In this document: positions 54,419 through 63,936 of the stretch, piece after piece
Position numbering within the stretch: position 1 is the first letter of the stretch
Layout: each line of letters starts with the position of its first letter
NCBI GenBank assembly: GCA_905221615.1
Contig: CAJNDT010004013.1
Coordinates: 209,501 to 273,500 of the forward strand
DNA length: 64,000 nt
Direction of reading: 5' to 3'
DNA from: Symbiodinium sp. CCMP2592
Taxonomy: Eukaryota; Sar; Dinophyceae; Suessiales; Symbiodiniaceae
Translations under genes and position numbers: made by a program
Notes under the pieces: generated by a model
What the model was told of the DNA's origin: nothing
The model's input: only the letters and a program-made list of their open reading frames with translations
Database searches by the model: none

Positions 54419-57400
54419 ATCCAAGGGGTATGTGGCAATAGTGGCAGAGACCGCTGCAGAAGCCCCAGCGCAGGCGGGAACCCAAAACGGTGCGAAGGGC
54501 AACCTCATGGGTTTAGCTTCGCGTCTGGGGTTGAAGAGGGTGTAGGGTTTGGGGTTCAAGGTTTCGGGTTTAGGGTTTGGGGATTTGGTTGGGGATTTGG
54601 GATGGGTTTAGGGGGTGCTTTTAGGTTAAAACCTGCCTTCACAATGGTCTTCATCAGGTTGTACAGCTGGATACGAGTCAAAAGAGTCAAAGGAGCCTCC
54701 CCGTGCACCAGCTGAGGTGCCGTGGCAATATGGCGGGCCTTCCTAATTTTAATAAGACTTCGGGTATGCATACTATAACTACGTATAATGAAGATCAAAT
54801 CAAGACGTGTCGAATTTTGGGCACGACAAAATTCCAGCAGGAAGATCCCCAAGACCATAAAACTGATATGAGAACAAACAGAACGGTTCCTTACTTCTCC
54901 TATAAGCCACAGAAACATAACTATACTGAACTTAGAACCCTAGCAAAACTACAATTTTAGCGGTTTCTTAGGGATTATAATAACAGAAAGTTTAAAATTG
55001 TTTCTAAGTACGCCTAAGATAAGGTTTAACTCTCCGGCAACCACTAAACTATAAGAACCCAAAAAGTTTAAAGGTTGGGTATTGGGGAACTAAGGTTCTT
55101 GAATCATCTCAGCCAGGCGACTCCTTGGCCTCTGGCGTCCTCGAAAGACGTTTCATGATGGTTTCAAACATGAGAAACTGGACGCCTGCGAACGGCACGA
55201 CGCGATAGACCGTCGCCATGTGGCCATACCTTGTGCTGCTGGTTTAAATGGAGCATCAGCTTAGCGCTCTGCTATTGAAACTGAAGGCCTGCATATATTC
55301 TACACTGCCCGGAAGATATGTTGAATACTTCCAAGACGCAGTACTTCCCGAAGGTAACCCAGTAGAATCAGGTCTTACGGTTCGTCTTGTGCTTTCCATT
55401 CCCTTATGGAACACAAATCGTACAGAGGACCCTGGCAGGATTTGGAGTGCCATCCTCTGAAACTTGCCAACACCTGAACCCGACCCAACCGCCAAAACCC
55501 CAAACCCTAATCTTAGATGATTGCGCTCCATGGTTTAGGGATGTCAAGGGTCGAGGAGCTGGTTGGGGCTTCGAGTTGAGAACTTAATGAGAGAGCTGAC
55601 ATTCACTGGGGTTCCGGAGTTGAAAGTAGCTTACCCTAAAACCGCCTGTGTCCCAGTGAGGATCAGCGAGTCTTGGCGCGTTATGTAATCGACATTTTGG
55701 CTTGTCCTTCTTCCTCTGAGCGCTAAGCACTTTGAGTGTGATAAGAACTAACAAAAAATCACAAAGATTCCAACAAGGGCTCGGGAACCAAAGCCCTTGC
55801 GGACCTGCAAGGCGGGCAATATCCCGAGCCAGCTCGATCGCACAGCGAAGGCTGTAAACTTTCGAGGGCGTGACCTTGCATCTTTCAAACACTCAGGTCT
55901 GACTCTCGAAATGATGAGATGAAACATACAGATTGCTTTGTTGCCACGAGGCGTTCCTTTCCTTCCAGGCATGTTGCCACCGCCATGAAGCTAGCTACTA
56001 CTACCGAGCCTGTTGCCTCTGTTGTTTTCACATAGTTTCGAATGCCACTCTAGTTGGACACATATCTCGCATGCAGCTTATTACTACCAACGAGAACCGT
56101 ACGCACGGGACCCGGGCGAATGAAACCCGTGAAACCCCGCCACAATAAGAACCAGTGAAGAAAAATCCTGCAAGCCCTTAGGAACCCTAGATATAACCTT
56201 GAAAAATCAGATGAGAACTACAAAACCAGACACCGTAGAGCCCTTGCAGAACACCCATGGAACTCTTCTCAGAGATAAGGCTTAATCCAACACCTGCTTC
56301 TTTTGAAACTCCAACCCTAAACCCTCCACCCTGCACCGCATCCTAGACCCTAAACCTTCAGCCCTAAACCGCACGCAAAGCGCTACCCCTCAACCCTAAG
56401 CTGGACCCTAAGTCCAAAACCCTCAACCTTAAAACAGATGGTGGCCTAAACTCCCAAAACCCTATAAAACTCGCATCATCAACTTGTGGAGCCACTATAA
56501 AAAACCCCCATGCGTTGAAATTCCCACCTGGTAGATCAGCCTCACCCGGTCCAATGGAGCAGTGACAGTTTTGGCGACGACCCCTCGGTGCCATCGGAGG
56601 CAGTGCAGAGTGTTTGGGTTCCTTCAAGATGTCTGTAAAGTTTGAGGTGTAGGGTTTGATGCTTAGGATGTAAGTCAGGCAGCAAAGGGTGTAATGCAGG
56701 GTTCTGCGTTGTGGCGCGTGGGGTGTAGGATGCAAAGTCGAGGGTTTGCTGTCTACATAACCGAGAAAACTCCTCGTTTTAAATGGATAAGTGCGACGCC
56801 ACCGACAGAAATAAACCCTCAACCCAATAAGATTGATAAGCGGACTGTAGCGGTGGGAGGCATGCACGCGGAAGGCAAGGAATGCTGCCACGGCCAGATA
56901 GTTCGATGGTGACCGGCTCTTGGGAAACCCCAAAACCAAACACTCTAACCCCGAAGCCCTAAGAGACAACCTCCGTAGAACCCCATAATACCGAAACTTA
57001 AAGGGTAAACCTTGGGATTGTATAGAAGCCAGCATACCCCAAAAACGATAAAGCTTACCTGACCTAACCCTTAAACCCCTGAACCCTAATATAGGGAATT
57101 AGAACAGGGTTTTGGGTCACATTGTACTGCATTTATAAAAGGGAATTTCCCCATAGGCACCCTATTATGAATCCCTTATAGACCCCTTTAAGGATCCCTT
57201 TAAAAGGAACCCTCGGATTGCTATTAAGGCCCCTGTACTCATAAACTCTTATAGTAGCCCTTACAGCAACCCTTGTAGACCCCTTTAACGGAAACTTCGG
57301 AACCCAGTTATTATTCCTATTGTTAATGTTATTATGTCTTTTATTATTTTGCATAATGTGGTTATTATTATCAGAAACGAAACGCCTAAACCCTAAATTA

Positions 57401-57781
57401 GATCCTCTAAGGAACCCGTATGGATCCACCTTCTTTCAAGGAACCCAAACAAACCCCCAAACCCCCAAAACCCTACTTAAAGGATCATGGGACTTAGTAA
57501 CTAGGGTTATTATTGGGGTAACTATACTTCTAAATCTTATAACCCCAATTAAGGGACATATAACTATAGTTACTAAGTCCCATGACCCTCCAAGTAAGGT
57601 ACCATAATAAGGGTTCCTTGAAGGTACCATAATAAGGGTTCCTTGAAGGGATCTATGAAATAACCAGTTACTAAGTCCCATGATCCTCCAAGTACCCTCA
57701 AAGCCCCCCAAGAAGCGCCTGCGATGGAGCCCACCACCAGGAGCTCCACTGGGCTCAGCTCGGCTTCGCCGCGCGTCACCT
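54419..57781 (-). CDS. Mitochondrial carrier family (SLC25-type) gene, 3' end not found
   Basis: Exons 57781-57719, 56583-56528, 55874-55789 and 55229-~55125 join in frame. They give SPVELLVVGSIA, GVVAKTVTAPLDRVRLIYQ, VTPSKVYSLRC..AGPQGL, and WYGHMATVYRVVPFAGVQF. This is one complete carrier repeat: helix, P-L-D-x-V-R signature with Q, matrix helix, G-L-W-x-G, and R-x-x-P-x-A-G-x-x-F. A linker exon (~54742-54640, ..APLTLLTRIQLYNLMKTIVK) and the next odd helix (54503-54419, ACAGASAAVSATIATYPLD) follow. Then the frame meets a GT and no further exon was recognised before the minisatellite. The first intron needs a GC donor for the conserved join. Such proteins move nucleotides or metabolites across the inner mitochondrial membrane; the substrate cannot be told. 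It may be a truncated gene. Confidence 0.72.
54890..55095. mobile_element. Intronic repeat shared with 60290-60400
   Basis: Both contain 'gccacagaaaca', 'ggttaaact(t/c)tc', 'actaaactat', '(a)aaagtttaaag.tt' and 'ttggggaactaa(g/a)g'. Here it lies between the fourth and fifth exons of the carrier gene; at 60.3 kb it abuts a coding-like exon. Confidence 0.6.
57479..57597. mobile_element. MITE-like element, family M2, in the first carrier intron
   Basis: Terminal inverted repeats 'ggatcatgggacttagtaact' / 'agttactaagtcccatga.cct' flank a core with 'ggggtaactata'. A second copy is at 63734-63839, and a half copy at 57655-57697 directly follows the first carrier exon. Confidence 0.8.
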
Positions 57782-57784
57782 CTT

Positions 57785-57895
57785 CCGTCGGAGCTTCCGA
57801 ATATAGCGTACCCCAGTATAGTACCCTGAATAGTAGGATCCTTATTATAAAGATCCCAAAATAAGGTACCCCTGATTGTCGGAAACTCCCATATG
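57785..57895. mobile_element. MITE-like element, family M1, copy 1
   Basis: About 110 bp with inverted ends (cggagcttccgaa.. / ..tcggaaactccca), inverted relative to the copy at 61961-62072. The core shares 'ggatccttattataaagatcc'-type sequence. It ends 4 bp before the first recognised carrier exon, so its end is at or near the splice acceptor. Confidence 0.8.
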
Positions 57896-57899
57896 GGGC

Positions 57900-58060
57900 C
57901 TGGGGTTTAGGGTTTAGGGTTGAGAGCTTTAGGGTCTCTTCTGTCGATTTAGGGCCCAGCGGCGTTCGGGGTTTAGGGGGTTTAGTGGGTTTAGGGGGGG
58001 GTGTGGGTTTAGGGGGTTTAAAGGGTTCAGGGCTTCAGCAGGGTTTTAGCATTAGTGTGT
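57900..58060. repeat. Interstitial TTTAGGG-like repeats
   Basis: 'tttagggtttagggtt' and longer G-rich variants, resembling the plant-type telomere repeat reported for dinoflagellates. Another patch closes the window (63966-64000). Confidence 0.75.
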
Positions 58061-58078
58061 AAACATATTGCGCACGCA

Positions 58079-58981
58079 CGCACACACAGACAGACACAGA
58101 CAGACAGACACAGACACAGACACGGACACAGACAGAGACACAGACACGGACACGGACACGGACACAGACACGGACACGGACACAGACACAGACACAGACA
58201 GACACAGACAGACAGACAGACACAGACAGACAGACAGACACAGAGAGACAGACACAGACAGACAGACACGGACAGACAGACACAGACAGACAGACACAGA
58301 CAGACAGACACAGACAGACAGACACAGACAGACAGACACAGACAGACAGACACAGACAGACAGACACAGACACACAGACAGACACAGACAGACAGACACA
58401 GACAGACAGACACAGACACACAGACAGACACAGCCACACAGACACAGACACACAGACACAGACACACAGACAGACACAGACACAGACACAGACACGGACA
58501 CGGACACGGACACAGACACAGACAGACACAGACAGACACAGACAGACACAGACAGACACAGACAGACAGACAGACACAGACAGACACAGACAGACAGACA
58601 CAGACAGAGACACAGACAGAGACACAGACAGAAACAGACAGACAGACACAGACAGACAGACACAGACAGACAGACACAGACAGACACAGACACAGACAGA
58701 CACAGACACAGACACAGACAGAGACAGACAGACACAGACACACAGACACACAGACACAGACACACTGACACAGACACACAGACACAGACACACAGACACC
58801 GACACAGACACAGACACGGACACAGACACAGACAGACACAGACACAGACGCAGACAGACACAGACAGACACAGACAGACAGACACAGACACAGACACAGA
58901 CACAGACAGACACAGACACAGACAGACACAGACACAGACACAGACACAGACAGACACAGACAGACAGACAGACAGACAGAC

Positions 58982-59052
<71 letters not shown>

Positions 59053-59240
59053 CAGACACACAGACACACAGACACACAGACACACAGACACACAGACACA
59101 CAGACACACAGACACACAGACACACAGACACACAGACACAGACAGACACACAGACACACAGACACACAGACACACAGACACACAGACACACAGACACACA
59201 GACACACAGACACACAGACACACAGACACACAGACACACA

Positions 59241-59272
<32 letters not shown>
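58079..59272. repeat. 1.2-kb CACAGA/CAGA simple-sequence array
   Basis: An almost uninterrupted mixture of cagaca, cacaga and cacgga units with local higher-order blocks: (cagacaga)n in 58960-59050 and a regular 'cacacaga' octamer from 59055 to 59245. Frames of over 400 codons on both strands (T/D/R/Q/H or C/V/S/L only) are artefacts. Confidence 0.97.
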
Positions 59273-59273
<1 letters not shown>

Positions 59274-59391
59274 GGGCGATAAGTGCTTTGAAGAACGTAT
59301 CGTAGTCCAATAAACGGAACTTGGCACCCGTGCAAAAATCGTACTTGTTAGCTGTTTCTTGCGGATTTTAGTAACCCCAAAAGCTATTTGA

Positions 59392-59889
59392 TTTCCAAGC
59401 ATTCGTCAGTGTTTAGGACCCCTGAAAGTTCAATGTGGAGTCTCTGTTCGCACCGCGCGAAAGCCGCGAGGGCTTGAAGTACAACACCAAACTACCAGAG
59501 ACCAGGGCCGTTTTGCGAAGTTGAAGAAGCAAGACTGGTGCGGTAACATCAGCAAAAACCTCCTGAAGGGTTTCGCCCTAAATTTTAAGATCCTGCACCC
59601 GAAGTTGACCCGTGCTTCAGCGCCGCAACCTTGCTCTGCTTTCCATCATAACGCAGCCCTCAGAGCTGTGTTTGTATGGCGCCAATACTCTTTTTGATTG
59701 ATGCCTGTCTGGGGACCGAGCCAGTGTTTTGAGCCCCAACACTTTGAACATTGGGGTTTGGGTTAAGGCTATTCCAATCCCTGCATACCTGCAGTGCTGA
59801 ACTCGATGCCTGGAGCCCTTATCAACTCTGAAGTCGCCCAAACTTCTGCGATGGGAGGCCAAAAGTGGGGTTTAAGATTCTTGGGGTAG
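59392..59889 (+). CDS. Two-exon 3' end of a plus-strand gene
   Basis: The frame is open from 59392 to a donor at 59570 (aagg|gtttcg, phase 1) and resumes after cctgcag at 59795, ending at TAG 59887-59889. The product reads ..[56 protein letters not shown], ..[12 protein letters not shown]. Basic and hydrophilic. No known domain. The upstream acceptor lies among several AGs at 59400-59435; earlier exons would have to lie across the CACAGA array. A minus frame (59862-59617) overlaps but fits worse. Confidence 0.5.
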
Positions 59890-61170
59890 GGATTCCTTAA
59901 TATGAACCCTATTATGGGAACCCTAATCCCTACTAAACCCCATACATAGGCTAAAACCCTTGTGGCCTCCTATGATTCTGTTTCCGGAAAAGGGTTCAGG
60001 GCTTAGGCGGGCTCAGGGTGGGTGCAGAGTTCTCTTTTGCCGCGAGGCTTACCATGCTACTGTAGTAGTCTCAATGATCGGTAGTAATATCCTCTCAAAG
60101 TCCCTACTATAGCTGTACAAGCTATACTATGACAGACTATAACATAACCGACAACCCTATTCATTTCAACTGTTAGGCATGTCATAGAACCCTACAAAGC
60201 CCCAAGCAAAAAAGCGTTCTCACAACTCATGTCATACAAACCCTCAAATAAACGATTCCTATTCGGTCCTGTTCTAAATCTAAGGATCCTTTTTCTTACT
60301 CCCCCTACACGCCACAGAAACAGAAGGTTAAACTTTCTGGTTACTACTAAACTATCGGAACCCCAAAAAATTTAAAGTTTTGGTGTTGGGGAACTAAAGT
60401 TTTTTTCGCCAGTATGGGGCCCCGCCAGCGCACCCAGCCCCGCAGCGGGAGCAGCTGCGTCTGCCTGCAAGGGGCAGAACCCAGAGACTTGCGAAATTTT
60501 AGGGCCTACAATTGGCTGACTTCTGAACCCCTCCTAAAAGTTAAACTTGTAGCCTCCTTAATATAGTTCATATAGAAACCCAACAAGTTAAAGTCCTAAG
60601 AGTCAACCAGCAGAACGTCAAGTAGAGGGCCCTGAACCTTAAACCCTGGGTCTGGGGTTTAGGGTCAAGGGTTCAGCTTGAGGCGTTCAAGGTTTATTAG
60701 GAACCACAGATCTCACTATTTTGAGTCGAGGGTTTGGGGCTTTTGGATACAGAGGCCTGGGATCCCGATAACTTGCTCATGGTTGGGATAGGATTAAAAA
60801 TGTACCTCTTTATTCCTTATTGGGTTTAAATACCCATAAAAATGTAAACTGTTACTCAACTATGACAAAGTTAACTATTGCCCTTCATGAGCGGACGTTG
60901 CTCATGCAATGACAAGAGATAGAATTGAAGGACTATGCAATATTTTTCGGCCCTTGCTCACAAGTAAATACTCTGAACATTTATCGTAAAGCTGGTCCTG
61001 GAGCCCTTCAGGCATAAACATGAAATGTCCCAGCGTCTGCCTAGCATTGGATCAGGTTTCTGGGCCGAGAAGTAACCAGGGAGAAAAAAGTATAGACTTG
61101 TATTTCATATTGGTTCCTTTAAGGAACAGGTACCCAAAAGAAGTATTCAAGTATGGTACTCCAAACCCAG
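59890..61170. other. Mostly non-coding; one exon candidate
   Basis: AT-rich stretches, the intronic repeat copy at 60290-60400, and a GC-rich island at 60405-60474. On the minus strand the island follows ccttgcag and reads ADAAAPAAGLGALAGPHTGE, probably an exon. The plus frame of the same island (..ASAPSPAAGAAASACKG) is an alternative. Confidence 0.4.
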
Positions 61171-61174
61171 GGTT

Positions 61175-61246
61175 TTGGCAGCTCAACAGGTTTGGAGAAC
61201 TGGATCTTCCGAGCTTTCGTGGGCCTTGCCGCAGGAGGTGGATCTG
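61175..61246 (-). CDS. C-terminal exon next to a foldback element
   Basis: Directly after the foldback element (acceptor gggcag formed at its edge) the minus frame reads STSCGKAHESSEDPVLQTC and a TGA. Candidate last exon of the minus-strand gene starting at 63936. Confidence 0.42.
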
Positions 61247-61355
61247 CCCAGAGACTCCAATATCCCTTAATTAAGGAATATTCCTTAAATCTTATTAGGG
61301 ATCCTGCTATGATTTAAGGAATATTCCTTAATTAAGGGATGTTGGAGTCTCTGGG
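61247..61355. mobile_element. Foldback (MITE-like) element, family M3, copy 1
   Basis: 109 bp: two 45-bp arms (61247-61291, 61311-61355) that are reverse complements with one mismatch, around a 19-bp loop. The arm starts cccagagactccaa. Another copy is at 63065-63173. Confidence 0.92.
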
Positions 61356-61469
61356 TGGCTCAAGAAGCCGGCATGCAAGCACAACGGCCTAACACGAAGC
61401 CTGAGACCCTAAACCCAAACCCTCAAGAACAGTCAGGCTTTGAGGCCGAAAGTCAAACCCTCAACCACA

Positions 61470-61598
61470 GCCTACTTGCCGGGTATCATGGGGAACTAAA
61501 GGTTAAGCCCATAGGGATTATATAGGGACTATACTACCCAAAGCAGGTCAAAGGTTACCTACTCTACTGCTAGGAAAGGGTGTAGGGTTAAAAGGAGC
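61470..61598. mobile_element. Introner-like element, family M4, copy 1
   Basis: Shares 'cttg(c/t)cgggtatcatgggga', 'tatatagggactata', 'caaaggtta.ctactctactgcta' with 63565-63680. On the minus strand it directly follows the exon 61704-61599. Confidence 0.75.
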
Positions 61599-61704
61599 CT
61601 TGACCCCCCGAGCCGAAGTCGTGCCTGGAAAGCAGGGTAGGGGCGAGTAGCAGAAGTCTTCGCCGGCGGTCCAGCCGTGTGCATGCCCGTCTGAAATCCC
61701 ATGG
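61599..61704 (-). CDS. Internal exon of the 61-64 kb minus-strand gene
   Basis: From ctcttgcag to aag|gctcc (GC-type donor) the frame reads HGISDGHAHGWTAGEDFC, YSPLPCFPGTTSARGVK: 35 codons plus one base. Clear protein-like composition with W, C and P. The donor side is the start of an M4 repeat. Confidence 0.48.
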
Positions 61705-61736
61705 CTGCAAGAGACCATCAGACTTTAGAGGGGCCT

Positions 61737-61860
61737 TAGGGTTCTGGGCTCCTTTATAGTCTAACTATAAGACGGGACCCTAAGGAATGATACTAGTATT
61801 AGGGTTCTGGGCTCCTTTGTAGTATAACTATCATCAGGAACCCGAAGGAATCATATAGGT
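61737..61860. repeat. Two tandem ~62-bp units
   Basis: 'tagggttctgggctcctttatagtctaactata.ga.gggaccctaaggaatga' occurs twice in a row with small changes; related motifs occur at 23576 and 62260-62340. It lies between candidate exons. Confidence 0.7.
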
Positions 61861-61960
61861 AAGTACTTACGCTTCAATATTAGGGGCTTGCAGGGGGTGA
61901 GAGGTTAGAAGTGGCGGGATGGGGCGAGGGACTGATTGCTTCAGCCCCTCCGAACATGTT

Positions 61961-62072
61961 TTGGGAGTTTCCGAAAATTAGGGGTACCTTGTTTCGGAGT
62001 CCTTATAATAGGAATCCTACTACTTAGGGTGCTGTATCAGGGTCCCCTTTTTCCGAAACTCCCACCTGTCGA
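61961..62072. mobile_element. MITE-like element, family M1, copy 2 (candidate intron)
   Basis: Ends 'tgggagtttccgaaaa' / 'ttttccgaaactccca' are inverted. On the minus strand the exon 62163-62066 runs into cag|gtgggagtttcgg, so the splice donor is formed by the element's terminal repeat plus a flanking base. A possible acceptor lies 18-30 bp beyond the other end. Confidence 0.82.
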
Positions 62073-62163
62073 TTGCCACTTCATCCAGCACAGTTGCTAG
62101 GTTCAGGGCTTTGGGGCTACGGGTTCGCGTGCTTTTTGATCGGCGAGCTTCGGGGTGCAAGAG
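62066..62163 (-). CDS. Internal exon ending in an M1 element
   Basis: After an aag acceptor the frame reads LLHPEARRSKSTRTRSPKAL, NLATVLDEVAID: 32 codons plus two bases up to the donor. Joining to an AG at ~61930 gives ..SNQSLAPSRHF and a TAA. An alternative frame (GGAEAISPSPHPATSNL) in 61880-61940 suggests the chain may instead continue. Confidence 0.48.
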
Positions 62164-62339
62164 CTTGGAATGACTCAGAGGTTACGTTGCGGGGGTCGAC
62201 TCTCCAAGCAAAGCCCAAACAAATAGACCACACGCACAACCCCATTCCAAAATAGGGTCCTAAATCACTACCGCTACTATTCTGGGGGCTCTTTAATGAT
62301 TAGTAGAATATACCCCCCAAACCTCTTCTAATGATTAAG

Positions 62340-62510
62340 GCTCCCATTGTGCTTCTTGGCTGCTATGACACGGCAATTCTGGGGAGTCGTGGGTTTAGGA
62401 TTCAGGGCTTAGGGTGCAGCCTTTGGCGAGGGCTTTTTTTTGAGCAGCTCGCGGCCACGGCACGTTCAACGAGAGCCATCGCTCGTTTCCGCTTAAGGTT
62501 TGGGATTGTC
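62340..62510 (-). CDS. Two short exon candidates
   Basis: Minus frames KRKRAMALVERAVAASCS (near 62510-62445) and TPQNCRVIAAKKHNGS (near 62388-62340) are coding-like but without fixed splice sites. They fit between the neighbouring exons of the same strand. Confidence 0.3.
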
Positions 62511-63064
62511 GTGGCCCTCAACCCTGCACCCCAAAGCAAGACAAAGAGGAGCAGTTTTTTGGCTGCGACATTACAACCTGTTACTAGTAGGGTTTAGTGC
62601 TTTATCTTATTTTCTATCTATGAGGAACAGTCTGGAAGAGCTCAGGCAATTCGAGACAATTGGATCTCTTGAGGGCGAAATAACTTTATTGCTTAATTGA
62701 CACTAACCTCCGCAAGACATAACACTAAACCGCAACATAGCCAACCCGAAGCCCTGAACCACTATACTCTATACCCTGCACCCTTAGCCCTGGAGCCCTA
62801 AACGCGTAGGCCAACTTACCGGGTCAGCATGCTGTCGGGGCAAAATGAGTGTTGTGAACTCAAGCGGCTACGAAAGCTGAATCCACAAAACGACGCCTGA
62901 ACCACGAAATCACATGAAGGTTTTGGGGTGTCAGTGTTTAGGGCCTAGTTTTCTGCAACATATAGGCTCTTCCGGCACTTTCGAAGCAAGAACAGCTATG
63001 CGACAATGCAGCGCTTCGAGCCTTGTCCGGTTTCTTGGTTTAGGGTATCCAAAGTCACGTGACT

Positions 63065-63173
63065 CCCAGAGACTCCAATATCCCTTAATTGACGAATATA
63101 CCTTAAATTGTAGTAAAATCCCTAATATGGTTTAAGGAACATTCCTTAATTAAGGGATATTGGAGTCTCTGGA
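63065..63173. mobile_element. Foldback (MITE-like) element, family M3, copy 2
   Basis: Same arms as 61247-61355 with more arm-to-arm mismatches (for example 'gacgaatata' against 'aaggaatatt'), so this copy is older. Confidence 0.88.
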
Positions 63174-63223
63174 TTCGGGTTTTAGGAATCCCAAGCCCTG
63201 AGCTTCGGTGGGGTTTTGGGTTC

Positions 63224-63324
63224 TCAAACCAAGGACCCGGACTCGTAGACATCATGGTCGAGCCAACGGCGACTGGCCGGCTTGTAGACCTTGGGGCAGG
63301 TTGGAATCGGCCGGCTACGAGAAC
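63224..63324 (-). CDS. Internal or C-terminal exon
   Basis: After agcag the frame reads SRSRPIPTCPKVYKPASRRW, LDHDVYESGSLV and a TGA, or exits at gat|gtctac or ttg|gtttga (both phase 0). Codons are strongly G/C-ending (AAG GTC TAC AAG CCG). The M3 foldback copy lies ~50 bp downstream, presumably in the next intron. Confidence 0.5.
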
Positions 63325-63464
63325 CTGCTATTATGTCAGGTTTACTGTTGTTAATGCTTAGACGGCATCGCCCATCGTCCCTCTAAGTTCACGTCGTCGT
63401 CGTCGTCTCTGTTGTTGTTGTTGTTGCTGCTGCCGCCCTGTTTAGCACTTTGCGGCTACTTTAC

Positions 63465-63531
63465 CTTTACCACCACTGACTGGTCAGACCCAGGCTTTCG
63501 TCGTGGGCGTGGCATCAGACTCACGTTAATC
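63465..63531 (-). CDS. Short basic exon
   Basis: Between gtcag and a perfect aag|gtaaag donor the frame reads INVSLMPRPRRKPGSDQSVVVK. Only 27 nt downstream, after ..aaacag, another open frame begins with poly-Asn and poly-Asp (GGSSNNNNNRDDDDDVNLEG), from a CAA/GAC triplet tract. Confidence 0.42.
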
Positions 63532-63564
63532 CTGACCCCCTCCAGGTACAAAAACAAACCCCTA

Positions 63565-63680
63565 AGCTTACTTGTCGGGTATCATGGGGACATCAAGGTT
63601 AACCTTTTTGGGTATATAGGGACTATATAGGGACCATACTCCCCCAAAAAGGTTAAAGGTTATCTACTCTACTACTAGGT
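63565..63680. mobile_element. Introner-like element, family M4, copy 2
   Basis: Paralogue of 61470-61598. An internal inverted repeat (aaggttaacctttttggg / cccaaaaaggtt) is better preserved here. It follows the second exon candidate (63708-~63679) of the gene starting at 63936. Confidence 0.75.
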
Positions 63681-63733
63681 AAGCCGAAACCATCATCAAA
63701 CCTGAACCCTGCAACCCCAAAGCCCTACTTGGA

Positions 63734-63839
63734 GGATCACGGGACCTAGTAACTGTAGTTATAAGTCCCTTAATTGGGGTTATAGTTACAAGTATAGTTA
63801 CCCCAATAATAACCCTAGTTACTAAGTCCCATGATCCTT
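63734..63839. mobile_element. MITE-like element, family M2, copy 2 (candidate intron)
   Basis: Inverted ends 'ggatcacgggac.tagtaact' / 'agttactaagtcccatgatcc'. It starts 7 bp after the donor of the first exon (gat|gtactt), and gtactt is also the junction sequence before the half copy at 57697. Confidence 0.82.
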
Positions 63840-63846
63840 TAAGTAC

Positions 63847-63936
63847 ATCCAAAACGACCAACAAAAGTTGAAACCCACTCAGAGCTCCCCCGGGTTCAGC
63901 AGAACCCGGAACCTGAACCTTGAGCCAGGAAACCAT
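63847..63936 (-). CDS. First exon of a minus-strand multi-exon gene
   Basis: ATG at 63936 opens MVSWLKVQVPGSAEPGGALS, GFQLLLVVLD: exactly 30 codons to the donor gat|gtactt (phase 0). The next candidate exon (63708-~63679, after ttgcag) reads GSGLMMVSAY and lies just beyond the M2 element. The hydrophobic LLLVVL and MMV segments could be part of a membrane anchor. The gene appears to run left through the exons at 63.5, 63.3, 62.1, 61.7 and 61.2 kb; the full chain was not proven. Confidence 0.48.

Noticed and set aside
57436-57779. Minus frames reading GSWDLVT..VTKSHDPPS
   Set aside because: Most of the frame is the translated M2 element and its inverted ends; only the segment EVTRGEAELSPVELLVVGSIA is kept as carrier coding sequence.
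58027-59402. Several overlapping open frames of 400-455 codons on both strands
   Set aside because: They are translations of the CACAGA array and contain only four or five amino-acid types; every frame without a stop is open because of the repeat.
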